Below, in pieces: positions 1 to 8,706 of a DNA stretch of 64,000 bases (positions are counted from its first letter, which is position 1; every line of letters starts with the position of its first letter). Made by a program: the position numbers and the translations under genes. The notes beneath the pieces were generated by a model, which worked only from the letters and a program-made list of their open reading frames with translations, was not told the DNA's origin and did no database searches. This stretch comes from Calditrichota bacterium. GTDB lineage: Bacteria; Calditrichota; Calditrichia; Calditrichales; Calditrichaceae. The stretch covers positions 60,318 through 124,317 of the forward strand of contig JAJRSO010000013.1 in the NCBI GenBank assembly GCA_024278755.1. Direction: 5' to 3'.

Positions 1-862
1 AAGAACCGCTGCCGTCTGCCCATTTAGGCCAGTCGCTGCCCCAGTCGTCATAATTCACGCTGTCAACGGTAGCGCCGGAAGCATCATGCAAAACAATATC
101 TTCACCACTGTTTTTTAAGCCGCCGGTAGTCCACTGAACACTGCCTTCATAATTGGCGCTGTTATAAGCTAAAACAAAATATCCACCGGCTTTAATGGTA
201 TCTGCCGCAACAAATGTGTACTCAATACCTTCTGTAAACGTATATCCTTCCAAAGGAATATCCGTATCGCCGGGATTGTATAATTCTAAAAATTCGAAAT
301 CCGAATCGCTACCCTGCATAGTGGGGGGATTGTAATAGATTTCGTTGATCGTAATCATCGGATCATATCCATCATCGAACACTACGTTGTCAACAAAAAC
401 CACCGGAGCGGTTGTAGAGCCGGTGCTATATAGTCTAATATATCCCGATGTACCCAGATCGGCTGTACCGTTTAATGTAAAAGTAGTATAACCTGTATTA
501 CCGGATACAACAACCGACGGCTCTGTAGAGCTCAGGCCCTGGACGGATAAAGTAAGATCGCCGCCGCCCCAGGTGTCAACATTGATATCGATTGTTAAAC
601 TATACGCCTTGCCCATTACCCCTGTAACAGGTCGTTTGGCTAAGAACGTATAACCGCCGTCCGTAAGTTTCAGCGCTCCGCCGCCACTAACGCCTCCGGA
701 TGCATCCCATGTTTCCGAGGTCCACACATTGGTTTCATCATAATGACTCCAGTTTGCAACATCCGAATCATCATCAAATGTAATGTTTAAATCACCTGCA
801 AATGCCATGCTGCTAAACGCAACCAGCATTAGGCTTACCAGAAAGATGGTAAACTTGTTCAT
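1..862 (-). CDS. Exported lamin-tail-domain protein, C-terminus beyond window
   Basis: An open frame of 287 codons runs off the left edge, so the 3' end is missing. It starts at ATG 862-860 behind a strong GGAGGT ribosome binding site. The product begins with a signal peptide (MNKFTIFLVSLMLVAF, ending near AFAG). Next come a beta-rich region resembling a carbohydrate-binding or jelly-roll module (about residues 25-165) and then a lamin-tail domain (about 175 onwards) with the typical INEIYYNP, FEFLELYNPG and GYFVLAYN segments. Lamin-tail domains occur in many secreted surface proteins and nucleases of the FCB group. What else the protein carries cannot be seen. Secretion is well supported; the enzymatic or structural role is unknown. 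Confidence 0.8.
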   Translation of the reverse strand, partial: MNKFTIFLVSLMLVAFSSMAFAGDLNITFDDDSDVANWSHYDETNVWTSETWDASGGVSGGGALKLTDGGYTFLAKRPVTGVMGKAYSLTIDINVDTWGGGDLTLSVQGLSSTEPSVVVSGNTGYTTFTLNGTADLGTSGYIRLYSTGSTTAPVVFVDNVVFDDGYDPMITINEIYYNPPTMQGSDSDFEFLELYNPGDTDIPLEGYTFTEGIEYTFVAADTIKAGGYFVLAYNSANYEGSVQWTTGGLKNSGEDIVLHDASGATVDSVNYDDWGSDWPKWADGSGS

Positions 863-950
863 AAAAAGTACCTCCAGTTTGTTTAATAAAATAAATATTT
901 ACATCTTTAATTTTGTGGCGCCAACCTCCTTTTCTCTTAAAAATAACTGG

Positions 951-1973
951 TTAAAAAATATAACTCACTGCAAATGTCTGAATATCTGAAAAATCCTTAA
1001 ATGTTAAAAAGGCATAATCTATTCGTATAATGCCTATCCCAAACAGAGAATAGCGCAATCCCAGACCGGCTGTCCACGACTCGCGGCTATCGTCATCAAA
1101 CAACCCTTTGTAGCCGGCTCTTAAAGCAAAGACATTATTCCATAAATACTCGCCGCCCAAATTCACCGATTCAACATTGTCTGTCGGGTGCAGGGCGTCT
1201 GCGGCAAAGGTAAGCCGATTTTTTGATTCTTTGATTAAATCATAAGCAAGTCCAATCCGAAAGTAAAGAGGCAATGGATACGAATCCGTTTTTAAACGGG
1301 CAACCAGCGTTTCATTGTTGCCGCTGTGCTCAGGGTCTATATCAATTCTATATAACAGATCATCCCCCGCTAACTGCATATCGGGGCCGTAATTAGAAAT
1401 ATTCATTCCCAAACGCAGACCTTCAAAATTTGTATGAAACAGAAACCCTAGATCCAGAGCAATAGTAGAAGCTGTTTCATTCCAGATATGCCGGGCAATA
1501 TATTTAAACGTTCCGCCGATTGCAAAACGATTGGTTAACGCTTTGGACAATGTTAAACCAAAAGCTAAATCCTGTGCGTCCCAGTAGCGACCGGTGCCTT
1601 CCTGCTGCTCCAGTGTGGTAATTTCGTCCCGACCATAATCGAGCTGTGTTAAACTTACGCCCAATGCCGTTTCCGAACCCAGCTGTATACGCAACCCCAG
1701 CCAGTTAAAGCCGGTACCTAAAAGCCAGGTGGTATGCGAAACCATAAACTCACCGGAGGGCAGCATGGCCAGGGCGCCCGGATTCCAATAAAGAGCCGTT
1801 ACATCGTTAGCATCCGCTACGTAAGCGCTGCCCATAGCCTGAGCCCGCGGGCCAATAGATATTCCCAAAAAGGGTGCGGCGGTAGTGCCAACTTTGTTTT
1901 GTGCAAAAACAGCTGTATTTAATAAAAATATAAGGAAAATACTTTTAAAATTGATCCGTGATCTTAAACGCAT
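951..1973 (-). CDS. PorV/PorQ (UPF0164) family outer-membrane barrel
   Basis: A 340-aa protein with an N-terminal signal peptide ending AVFAQN, then the family hallmark near the mature N-terminus (PRAQAMGSAYVADANDVTAL followed by YWNPGALA). The rest alternates hydrophobic and polar residues and ends in an aromatic beta strand (SYIF), as expected for an outer-membrane barrel related to FadL/PorV. In Bacteroidota, PorV acts as the shuttle or attachment factor of the type IX secretion system, but most paralogues are uncharacterised. A TTG four codons upstream (1985) is also open; ATG 1973 is preferred because it gives a compact signal peptide. The gene begins 19 bases after the stop of the 1285-aa exported protein, so the two are probably co-transcribed and may be functionally linked. 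Confidence 0.8.
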   Translation of the reverse strand: MRLRSRINFKSIFLIFLLNTAVFAQNKVGTTAAPFLGISIGPRAQAMGSAYVADANDVTALYWNPGALAMLPSGEFMVSHTTWLLGTGFNWLGLRIQLGSETALGVSLTQLDYGRDEITTLEQQEGTGRYWDAQDLAFGLTLSKALTNRFAIGGTFKYIARHIWNETASTIALDLGFLFHTNFEGLRLGMNISNYGPDMQLAGDDLLYRIDIDPEHSGNNETLVARLKTDSYPLPLYFRIGLAYDLIKESKNRLTFAADALHPTDNVESVNLGGEYLWNNVFALRAGYKGLFDDDSRESWTAGLGLRYSLFGIGIIRIDYAFLTFKDFSDIQTFAVSYIF

Positions 1974-1992
1974 TGAAAACCCCAAGTCTTAT

Positions 1993-4900
1993 CTATTTAA
2001 TAATAGCCAGCTTACCACGTTTGGTACCAACCGGCGATTTAACCACGTAAAAATAAACGCCAAAGGCGATATCCAGATTTTCTTTATTTTTCAAATTCCA
2101 GTTTGCTGTACCGTTAAAATTACCGCTTTGCTGCGGAACTACTGTGGCAACCAATTCTCCCGCCGCGGTAAAGATATAAATTTTACTATCCTGCGGAAGA
2201 TGGGTAAAAGTCACTTTGCGCTCTCCGCGTCCGCTGGTTATGGTTGGAGGCAGTGGCGCTTCATGCGCATTGGCCACAACGTATGGATTGGGCACTACCT
2301 TAATCTTATCCATCTCAGACGCTGCTTTTTTCAGATTGATTTCCGGTTTACTGGTTACCAGTACAAATTCATCCCCTCTGCGAAATGATTTGCTTACATT
2401 TAAGTGCAGATTATCGCCCGATTGAATATCCAGCGTATCGCCGATAAATTTAATTTCCCAGGTGTAGTTAAGTTTACCGTTCACCTCTTCTTCAAAAAAC
2501 AAGATACCATCATTCAAATGAAGATCGTAATACCCATTCTCATTTGGCGTCGGATAGACTGTTGGCGCCAATAAAAACTTAATTGGTTTTTTAAGCGTCT
2601 TATTATAGATACTAAAATTCACCGGGGTTGCCGGGACTCCTAAAGAATCAATTGAGTAACTAACAACGGTATCGGAAAAAACGATTTCGTAGTTATTAGG
2701 GGTTTTATGCCCGCGCAAAGTTAATTGGGCGCTAACAATTATATCTTCAGTGGAAAACACATATTCCGCCACATCGGGTCGATTCCAGCCCGATGTGGAA
2801 TCAATATTTTGTATCCGGTTGTAATTGATAAATGATAATTCAAGCCCATCAAAAATATCGGTATCAAATTGTGTAGCGTCTTCATCGTCCTGAATGGTAC
2901 CGATGTATTCGCTATTGTACACGGGAAAATATGAATACGATATCCGGCAGGTTTCGCCGATTTCGAGCGTTCGATTCGGATCTTCTCCATTAATTTTAAT
3001 TGTGCCTTTTACCGGGTCCACAACATACGCGGCGGCGCTAACAACCGTACCGTCCGACTTTTTAACCACAACAGAGGCCGCATCCAGGTTTTGTTTTTTC
3101 AGACTTACAAAGCTACTGTCTTCAAAAAGGATTTCATCCGTATAAATCGTTTGATCCTTAACCCGGTAAAACGAGGTAACCGGCCAAAACTCATCGGGAT
3201 CATTTAAATCCACATTCGGTTCATTACTGTCAGGCAAACCATTTCCATTTAGATCGTCCTCTGCCAGATTCCAGTCGTTGTCATTGTCAATACCATCGTT
3301 ACTGCTGTCAAAAAAATCCACCAGATACTCGCGGTCACCAATGGCCTTTTCATCGACAATTTTTAAGGAAACAGTTCCATCCGCAGGGCCCTTGGAATGC
3401 AACAATATCCCCTCCTGCTGATTGGTTGTAAATCCGGCCGTATTGGTCCCCGGGATAACGCGTACCGTATTTTTCCCGGTGGTCACGGTCCCGTCCGATA
3501 ACACAGTTACAAGAAAAGGACTTTCCGCCGGGAAAACATCCAGACTATCATCGCCGGTGTCATAAGCGCTAATGGCATAATAATACACTCTGCCGTTTTC
3601 CACATCCCTGTCCACGTAAGAGTGACGCAATCCCGTTTCACTGCCAAGGTTCCATGAATAGCCGTTGGCAGCATCTTCCAGTTCCGGAGAGCCGGTAAAA
3701 ATCCCACTAATGCCATCGACCAAATCCCATTGTTCCAGGGCGGAATAACCGGTCGGATTACCTTCGACATCGGTAACCGTGAAAACATCTTTAAAATTAG
3801 GGTCGGTCGCTTTATAGAGCCGGTACCCTTCAAAGTCAAAACGACGTAAGACAGGGTCAAATGATTTCTCGGCTTTACGATCCCAATATAAAACAACTTT
3901 ACCGTCACCCACTTCTGCGGTTAATGTAGGTGTATCCGGTTCTTTTGGAAATTGATAGTTGGAATTATAAATTTTTTGAACCGTTTTGCGGTTTTTTAAC
4001 AGGTCTTCCAGATCTTTTTTTCGGCCCCCTCGTCCGCCGCCGTATACTAAGGCCAACGAAAGCCGTTCCGTCTGTCCCGATAAAAGCGGAAAATAACCGC
4101 TTGCGTAAAAGAAATCGCCATCTTCACCCTGCACCGGTTCATTATTTACAATAGATGCCGGTACGTCAAAACGGCCGGGCGCCACCCGATTCCACCAGGC
4201 TTCATCATTTTCCAGAATATCCGAAGGCGCCGCCGAGTTTGAAAAATAATCGAAACTGGTCAGGCCGATCTGATCCGACTCGCGCACATCCGTTACATCA
4301 ATATGTGGTTCACCCGGTAATCCGAATGCGGCGCCGGACGTGGGTAAACCATCGCCTTCGCCATAATCGCCGGAACCCGCAATGCCATCAAGCCCCACAT
4401 CATCAAATTTATCGTTCCAGTCCTCGTTGTTATCAATTTCATCATCCCGACGTTCATCGATCATTTTATCGTTTGTGCCCCGGCCGGAGAGATAATTTAC
4501 ATAGCGTAGCGGACGGAGTTTATCAATCAACACTTCGTGTGTCAGCGGATCGGTTCGGCGCTGCCGGTAATGCAGCAGATAGTTCTCGTCTATTATTCCA
4601 TCAAGGTCATTATCGATACCGTCGAGCACATTGGGATTGGGGAATTCTCTACGTTTCGAATCCAAAAGAATATTGCCTTCAACCAATTTTGTTACGCCGG
4701 GCACCAGATGGAAACGACGCCCGAGGCTCGTAACCGTTGTATCGGAATTAATTGTGACCCGTTTGCGCTGATACTGCTCATTAATTAAAATTACTTGGGA
4801 GCCGTTTTCGATAAGAATGGAATCGAAATCACTTTCTGTAAAATAATCTGCTTCGGTAAACACATTGTTATCATCGGCATCGTTATCGTTGTCGATGCCG

Positions 4901-5850
4901 TCAAACGGATTGCCCGGACTTTCCAGAAAAGCATAGCCCACCATGCCTACCGGCCCAATCCACAGCGGATTTCGACGGTTATCATCGGGGAAATCACCGG
5001 TATATGTGATATCAAGGTTGGCATCAAAAAAAGACCAGTCGTCGTCATATTCCTGCGGACCTCCGTCTTCGCCGGTAACGCCCACATAGGTGCCAACCAG
5101 CATTCCGAAAGTTGCTTTGTTATAATTTGTTGTACCTTCGTTATGAATTTCGTATAGCCAAAAAATACAATCCTGAGCCAGAAATTGTTTCCACTGCAGG
5201 GCGCGCACTTTCATTTCCAACCCCATCCCGTTCCGACTAAGATCGTTGGAATCCGGATGGAACTCATACTTGCCATAGGCCAGACTATTGAATTCCGTAT
5301 CGTACTGATCATCCATTGCGAAATAGGTTTCTTCGGTGGCATTGGAAATCCCTTTTCCAAAATAGCCATTCCACTGGCCGGCCCATCCCGGGTCAACGGC
5401 GTCGTTCATACGATCGGGCCATTGGCCGGGCCAGGTTGTAGGATCGGTAAAAAGCGCAACTGCCGGCCCGGATTTAGATTCATTGAAATACCCGGCCTTT
5501 GGTTCGAACCCCCAAAACTTTCCATATTCTATTCCATCCTGCCTGTTTGGACGATGATCGGCGAGACAATAGGTTACCGAATGGAAATATTCCACACTGT
5601 CTGCACTAATCCGATAGGGAATTTCACAACCGACAAAGGGAGCCACGTCGCCAAGATACCCGTTGTTGTCGTCCAGCCAGGCACCGCGCGGGCCCTTGTC
5701 CACCGGATGACCTATGACGCCGCCATTTGTAAAAACGGTATGTACCAGGTTTTTATTCATAATATTGTAACGACGGTACTGTGGTCCGCTTTGTGCAATC
5801 GCTCCCGCAACCCAAAAAAACAGTAAAACAAAAATAAAACTCTTTTTCAT
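1993..5850 (-). CDS. Large exported surface protein with Asp-rich repeats and C-terminal sorting-like domain
   Basis: A 1285-aa protein with a clear signal peptide (MKKSFIFVLLFFWVAGAIAQ). Several Asp/Asn-rich loops of the form GIDNDxD occur near residues 320, 410, 470 and 853 and resemble calcium-binding repeats of thrombospondin-3 or dockerin type. A fibronectin-III-like segment lies around residues 650-790 (RLYKATDP, HSYVDRDVENGRVYYYAISA). The last 100 residues start with IKVVPNPYVV and end GVYFYVVKS...GKLAIIK, the layout of FlgD-like Ig or type IX sorting domains that follow a VPNP motif in FCB surface proteins. No catalytic motif was recognised. It is followed by the PorV/PorQ-family gene and preceded by the TonB receptor, so a surface-anchored or secreted role is likely. 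The substrate or partner is unknown. Confidence 0.75.
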   Translation of the reverse strand: MKKSFIFVLLFFWVAGAIAQSGPQYRRYNIMNKNLVHTVFTNGGVIGHPVDKGPRGAWLDDNNGYLGDVAPFVGCEIPYRISADSVEYFHSVTYCLADHRPNRQDGIEYGKFWGFEPKAGYFNESKSGPAVALFTDPTTWPGQWPDRMNDAVDPGWAGQWNGYFGKGISNATEETYFAMDDQYDTEFNSLAYGKYEFHPDSNDLSRNGMGLEMKVRALQWKQFLAQDCIFWLYEIHNEGTTNYNKATFGMLVGTYVGVTGEDGGPQEYDDDWSFFDANLDITYTGDFPDDNRRNPLWIGPVGMVGYAFLESPGNPFDGIDNDNDADDNNVFTEADYFTESDFDSILIENGSQVILINEQYQRKRVTINSDTTVTSLGRRFHLVPGVTKLVEGNILLDSKRREFPNPNVLDGIDNDLDGIIDENYLLHYRQRRTDPLTHEVLIDKLRPLRYVNYLSGRGTNDKMIDERRDDEIDNNEDWNDKFDDVGLDGIAGSGDYGEGDGLPTSGAAFGLPGEPHIDVTDVRESDQIGLTSFDYFSNSAAPSDILENDEAWWNRVAPGRFDVPASIVNNEPVQGEDGDFFYASGYFPLLSGQTERLSLALVYGGGRGGRKKDLEDLLKNRKTVQKIYNSNYQFPKEPDTPTLTAEVGDGKVVLYWDRKAEKSFDPVLRRFDFEGYRLYKATDPNFKDVFTVTDVEGNPTGYSALEQWDLVDGISGIFTGSPELEDAANGYSWNLGSETGLRHSYVDRDVENGRVYYYAISAYDTGDDSLDVFPAESPFLVTVLSDGTVTTGKNTVRVIPGTNTAGFTTNQQEGILLHSKGPADGTVSLKIVDEKAIGDREYLVDFFDSSNDGIDNDNDWNLAEDDLNGNGLPDSNEPNVDLNDPDEFWPVTSFYRVKDQTIYTDEILFEDSSFVSLKKQNLDAASVVVKKSDGTVVSAAAYVVDPVKGTIKINGEDPNRTLEIGETCRISYSYFPVYNSEYIGTIQDDEDATQFDTDIFDGLELSFINYNRIQNIDSTSGWNRPDVAEYVFSTEDIIVSAQLTLRGHKTPNNYEIVFSDTVVSYSIDSLGVPATPVNFSIYNKTLKKPIKFLLAPTVYPTPNENGYYDLHLNDGILFFEEEVNGKLNYTWEIKFIGDTLDIQSGDNLHLNVSKSFRRGDEFVLVTSKPEINLKKAASEMDKIKVVPNPYVVANAHEAPLPPTITSGRGERKVTFTHLPQDSKIYIFTAAGELVATVVPQQSGNFNGTANWNLKNKENLDIAFGVYFYVVKSPVGTKRGKLAIIK

Positions 5851-5868
5851 ACTTTACCTTTAAACGTT

Positions 5869-6192
5869 TTAAAAGTTAAATGTCAGTCCCATCTCAACAC
5901 GTCGAGGTTCGGAATAGTGCGTGGCGTTTGTAAACCATTGGTCGAGTGTGTTTACCAGCTCCGTTCCTTCTCCCAGCGATTGACGCGCATTGTATTCATC
6001 AATTGTTTCACCAGCGCGGCCTGTATCGTTGTATACATTTACCTCGTTAAGGGTATCAAACAAATTGAATATGCGCAAAAAAGCGGTTACCGAATATTTG
6101 TCTATCTGAAAGACCTTATAGGTCCTAAAATCAACATTATAAGTGGGTTGCTTTAAACCCTTATTGGTTAAGATCGTAGAAATATCGGTATC
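5869..6192 (-). pseudogene. C-terminal barrel remnant of the TonB-dependent receptor, after an in-frame amber codon
   Basis: These 107 codons continue the receptor's frame without any shift after the TAG at 6195-6193. Translation directly after the stop begins DTDISTILTNKGLKQ and runs on to the typical end of a SusC/CirA-like barrel: TAFLRIFNLFDTLN, then a terminal strand GLTFNF ending in Phe. The upstream part stops at GSGLPYTPR, exactly where receptors of this family continue into the last strands, so the piece is the missing C-terminus rather than a separate gene. An internal ATG at 6078 could give only a fragment. A CAG-to-TAG change (Gln to amber) explains the break with one base. Confidence 0.8.
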
Positions 6193-8634
6193 CTAACGCG
6201 GTGTATAAGGCAAACCGCTTCCATACCGGCCGATAATACTCCCACCCCAGCTGCCGGCGGTATAAATCGCCGAAACATTTACCGTATGGCGTTGGTCCCA
6301 ACTGAGCGGAAGCATTTGTATTTCGGGCAACTGTCCGCTGGAAGCCGCTTTATGGCCGTCTTTCGGGTCCGAAGCGACACCTCTGGCCACCTGATATGTA
6401 TAATCAATTTTTGTAGCCAGTCCGTTTGCAAGCCGGCTGTTTAGGGCCAGAATAAATCCTTTGATTAATCCAAAATCGAGATTTACATATTTACTGTATG
6501 TTTTACCCGTTGTCAAAGAGATCCTGTCATTCGAACTGGTTCCCGTTAAATCACGAATATCCCGAAAATAGATTGTTGCATCAAGGGTAGAACTTTCATT
6601 CAGTTGCTGCTGAATGCCGATTTCACCCTTAATGGTTTTTTCCGGTTTTAAATTTGCGTTACCAAAAGAACCGAATCCCGTAATAGGAATATCAAAATCC
6701 GGGTTTTCATATAAAAGCTCAAAACGCGGACGCTGGAAAAAATATCCGTAGGAAAAATAAATTTTCCCCGTAGAAGAAATGGGGAAGGCTCCGCCAACAC
6801 GAGGACTGAACTGGTACTTGGGCGTGGAATCTTTATACCAGTAGGCTTCTCTCTCTGCTAACGTTACGGCAGGTTCTCCCGTATCCCATTGGCCGTTTCC
6901 ATTTGTATCGTGATAGCGGTTTTCCGGTTTAATCGGATTTCGAATCTGAGGGTCTGTCGGATCGCTTAAAACGACGCCGTCCGCATCAAAATAATCGAAT
7001 CGCACACCAATATTTAAAATAAAGTCTTCAAATTCCAGTTTATCCTGAATATAAACCGACGCCTCTGTCGGTTTATATTTATAGCGGGAAGCAAACGTGG
7101 TTGAGTCGTCTGGTATATACGTAATAATGTATGGAGGAGCCGGATATGTTCCCGAATAGTCATTCGGGTTTACAGCCTGCAATGTTATGTCCGAAAAACG
7201 TAACTCATGCCTTTTAAATTCAAACCCCATTTTAACTTCATTATTTCGGCCCATCTGACTGGTCAGGTTAAATTTGCTAAGTAGTGTTTTTGTTTCTCTG
7301 TTAAAGCGATGCATATTATCGCCGCCAAGCTTAAAACTTTTATCGAAGGTATTGTTTAAAGTCGGATGAACATATCTGGGGTCATGCGGATCTTTATATC
7401 TGTATTCTTCATATTTTTTGTAAAAACCGGTAATCCCAAAATCGTAAAACATGGTCGGAGAAAGAACGTGGGTTAATTTTACAATTTCAGTAAATCCCAA
7501 ACGATGTTTAAAAAGATTCCCACCGGGATTCAGTTTATAGCTGCGGTCATAATCCTGATAATTAACATTATCTACGATGGTACTGGACATTAAATTGACC
7601 GTAGGCGTTACTTTATAAACAAGTTTTGCCTGCGCATAGTTTTTCCGATTCCAGTTCATCGGAACATACTGGCCGGTACCCCGGCCCGATTCATAAAAGC
7701 TAGGAATAAAAGCCCCTGTAGAATCAAAGCCAAACATATTTTGTGGTTTGTATTTATCTTTTCCGTTATACCATCCCCCAAAATAGATATGACGATAATT
7801 AACATAATAAAACAGCTTATCTTTTACAATCGCGCCATTTAAGCTGGCTCCTAAATTGTAGATATTGGTTAGGTTAAAAGTATTAATCCCCCAAAATATT
7901 TTATCATGAGCGCTAAAATAATCGCCCATGTAAACATTAACGGAACCGCCAAATTTATTACTTCCTTCTTTGGTAACAATATTCACAATTCCGCTCATAG
8001 CATTACCATATTCCGCATTAAACGCCCCGCTTACAACCTGAAGCTCCTGAACCATATTTTTGTTTACATCTACAACAGCCGTTCCATCGTATGCATCCGT
8101 AACCGGAATGCCGTCCACCCAATAAGCAACCTCGCCGGCCCGGCCTCCGCGCATGTGACCGTCCACATATCCTGCCTGTAAAGACAAAACTTCACTGACT
8201 TCTGTCACAGGAAGCGTTTCAATCGCTTCATCGTCAATTACCGCGGTAGTTGCCGTAAGATCATTCTTTATGGCTTCCCGTTTGGCTACAATTGTAATCG
8301 TTTCGCCGGTTTCAAGCGTTGTTGCGGATAACTGAACATTAATTTTTGCAGTTAAATCAATACTCACGCGTACATTTGATACTTCCTGTGTATTATATCC
8401 GATAAACATTGCCTGAAGCGTATACTTGCCTGGCGCAACATTTAAAATAACATAATAACCGTCAATATCCGCTGCCGCACCCAGTGAGGTACCTTTGATT
8501 AGAATATTCGCTCCAACCAGCGGCTCTCCTGTATCCGCATCCGTAATTCTTCCGGATATTTTTCCGGTGGTACCCGCATTTAGCGAGAAGGCCAGGCCGG
8601 TTATTAAAATTATTAAAACGACTTTCCTGAGCAT
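6193..8634 (-). CDS. TonB-dependent receptor, truncated by an in-frame TAG
   Basis: The open part is 813 aa from ATG 8634 (AAGGAG six bases upstream; the TTG five codons earlier lacks such a site). It has a signal peptide, a carboxypeptidase-regulatory-like domain (about 25-110, GKISGRITDADTGEPLVGAN), a plug domain (about 125-235, with YWVDGIPV and the conserved GNAMSGIVNIVTKEGS) and most of the 22-strand barrel. TonB receptors import large nutrients across the outer membrane using TonB energy. The reading ends at YTPR-TAG, but the same frame continues 107 codons to a proper barrel C-terminus (5869-6192). Without that part the barrel would lack its closing strand and should not assemble. The unit is therefore a recent pseudogene, a sequence error, or read through. 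The neighbouring exported proteins suggest a polymer or peptide substrate, which is not determined. Confidence 0.85.
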   Translation of the reverse strand: MLRKVVLIILITGLAFSLNAGTTGKISGRITDADTGEPLVGANILIKGTSLGAAADIDGYYVILNVAPGKYTLQAMFIGYNTQEVSNVRVSIDLTAKINVQLSATTLETGETITIVAKREAIKNDLTATTAVIDDEAIETLPVTEVSEVLSLQAGYVDGHMRGGRAGEVAYWVDGIPVTDAYDGTAVVDVNKNMVQELQVVSGAFNAEYGNAMSGIVNIVTKEGSNKFGGSVNVYMGDYFSAHDKIFWGINTFNLTNIYNLGASLNGAIVKDKLFYYVNYRHIYFGGWYNGKDKYKPQNMFGFDSTGAFIPSFYESGRGTGQYVPMNWNRKNYAQAKLVYKVTPTVNLMSSTIVDNVNYQDYDRSYKLNPGGNLFKHRLGFTEIVKLTHVLSPTMFYDFGITGFYKKYEEYRYKDPHDPRYVHPTLNNTFDKSFKLGGDNMHRFNRETKTLLSKFNLTSQMGRNNEVKMGFEFKRHELRFSDITLQAVNPNDYSGTYPAPPYIITYIPDDSTTFASRYKYKPTEASVYIQDKLEFEDFILNIGVRFDYFDADGVVLSDPTDPQIRNPIKPENRYHDTNGNGQWDTGEPAVTLAEREAYWYKDSTPKYQFSPRVGGAFPISSTGKIYFSYGYFFQRPRFELLYENPDFDIPITGFGSFGNANLKPEKTIKGEIGIQQQLNESSTLDATIYFRDIRDLTGTSSNDRISLTTGKTYSKYVNLDFGLIKGFILALNSRLANGLATKIDYTYQVARGVASDPKDGHKAASSGQLPEIQMLPLSWDQRHTVNVSAIYTAGSWGGSIIGRYGSGLPYTPR

Positions 8635-8706
8635 CCTTTTCTCCTTCAAGGAACGAAACCCCTAAATCTTATTTTTATAGCGTATTTTGCCTTATACCAC
8701 TGCTGT

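Noticed and set aside
4155..4733. Plus-strand 192-codon open frame opposite the 1285-aa exported protein
   Set aside because: It is an antisense shadow: His/Arg/Pro-rich, no start signal, and the minus-strand frame has signal peptide and recognisable domains.
6193..6195. Pyrrolysine or suppressed amber codon in the TonB receptor as the default explanation
   Set aside because: Genes elsewhere in the window end in TAG (e.g. the 1285-aa protein) without continuing homology, and no suppressor tRNA is visible; a point mutation or base error is simpler.
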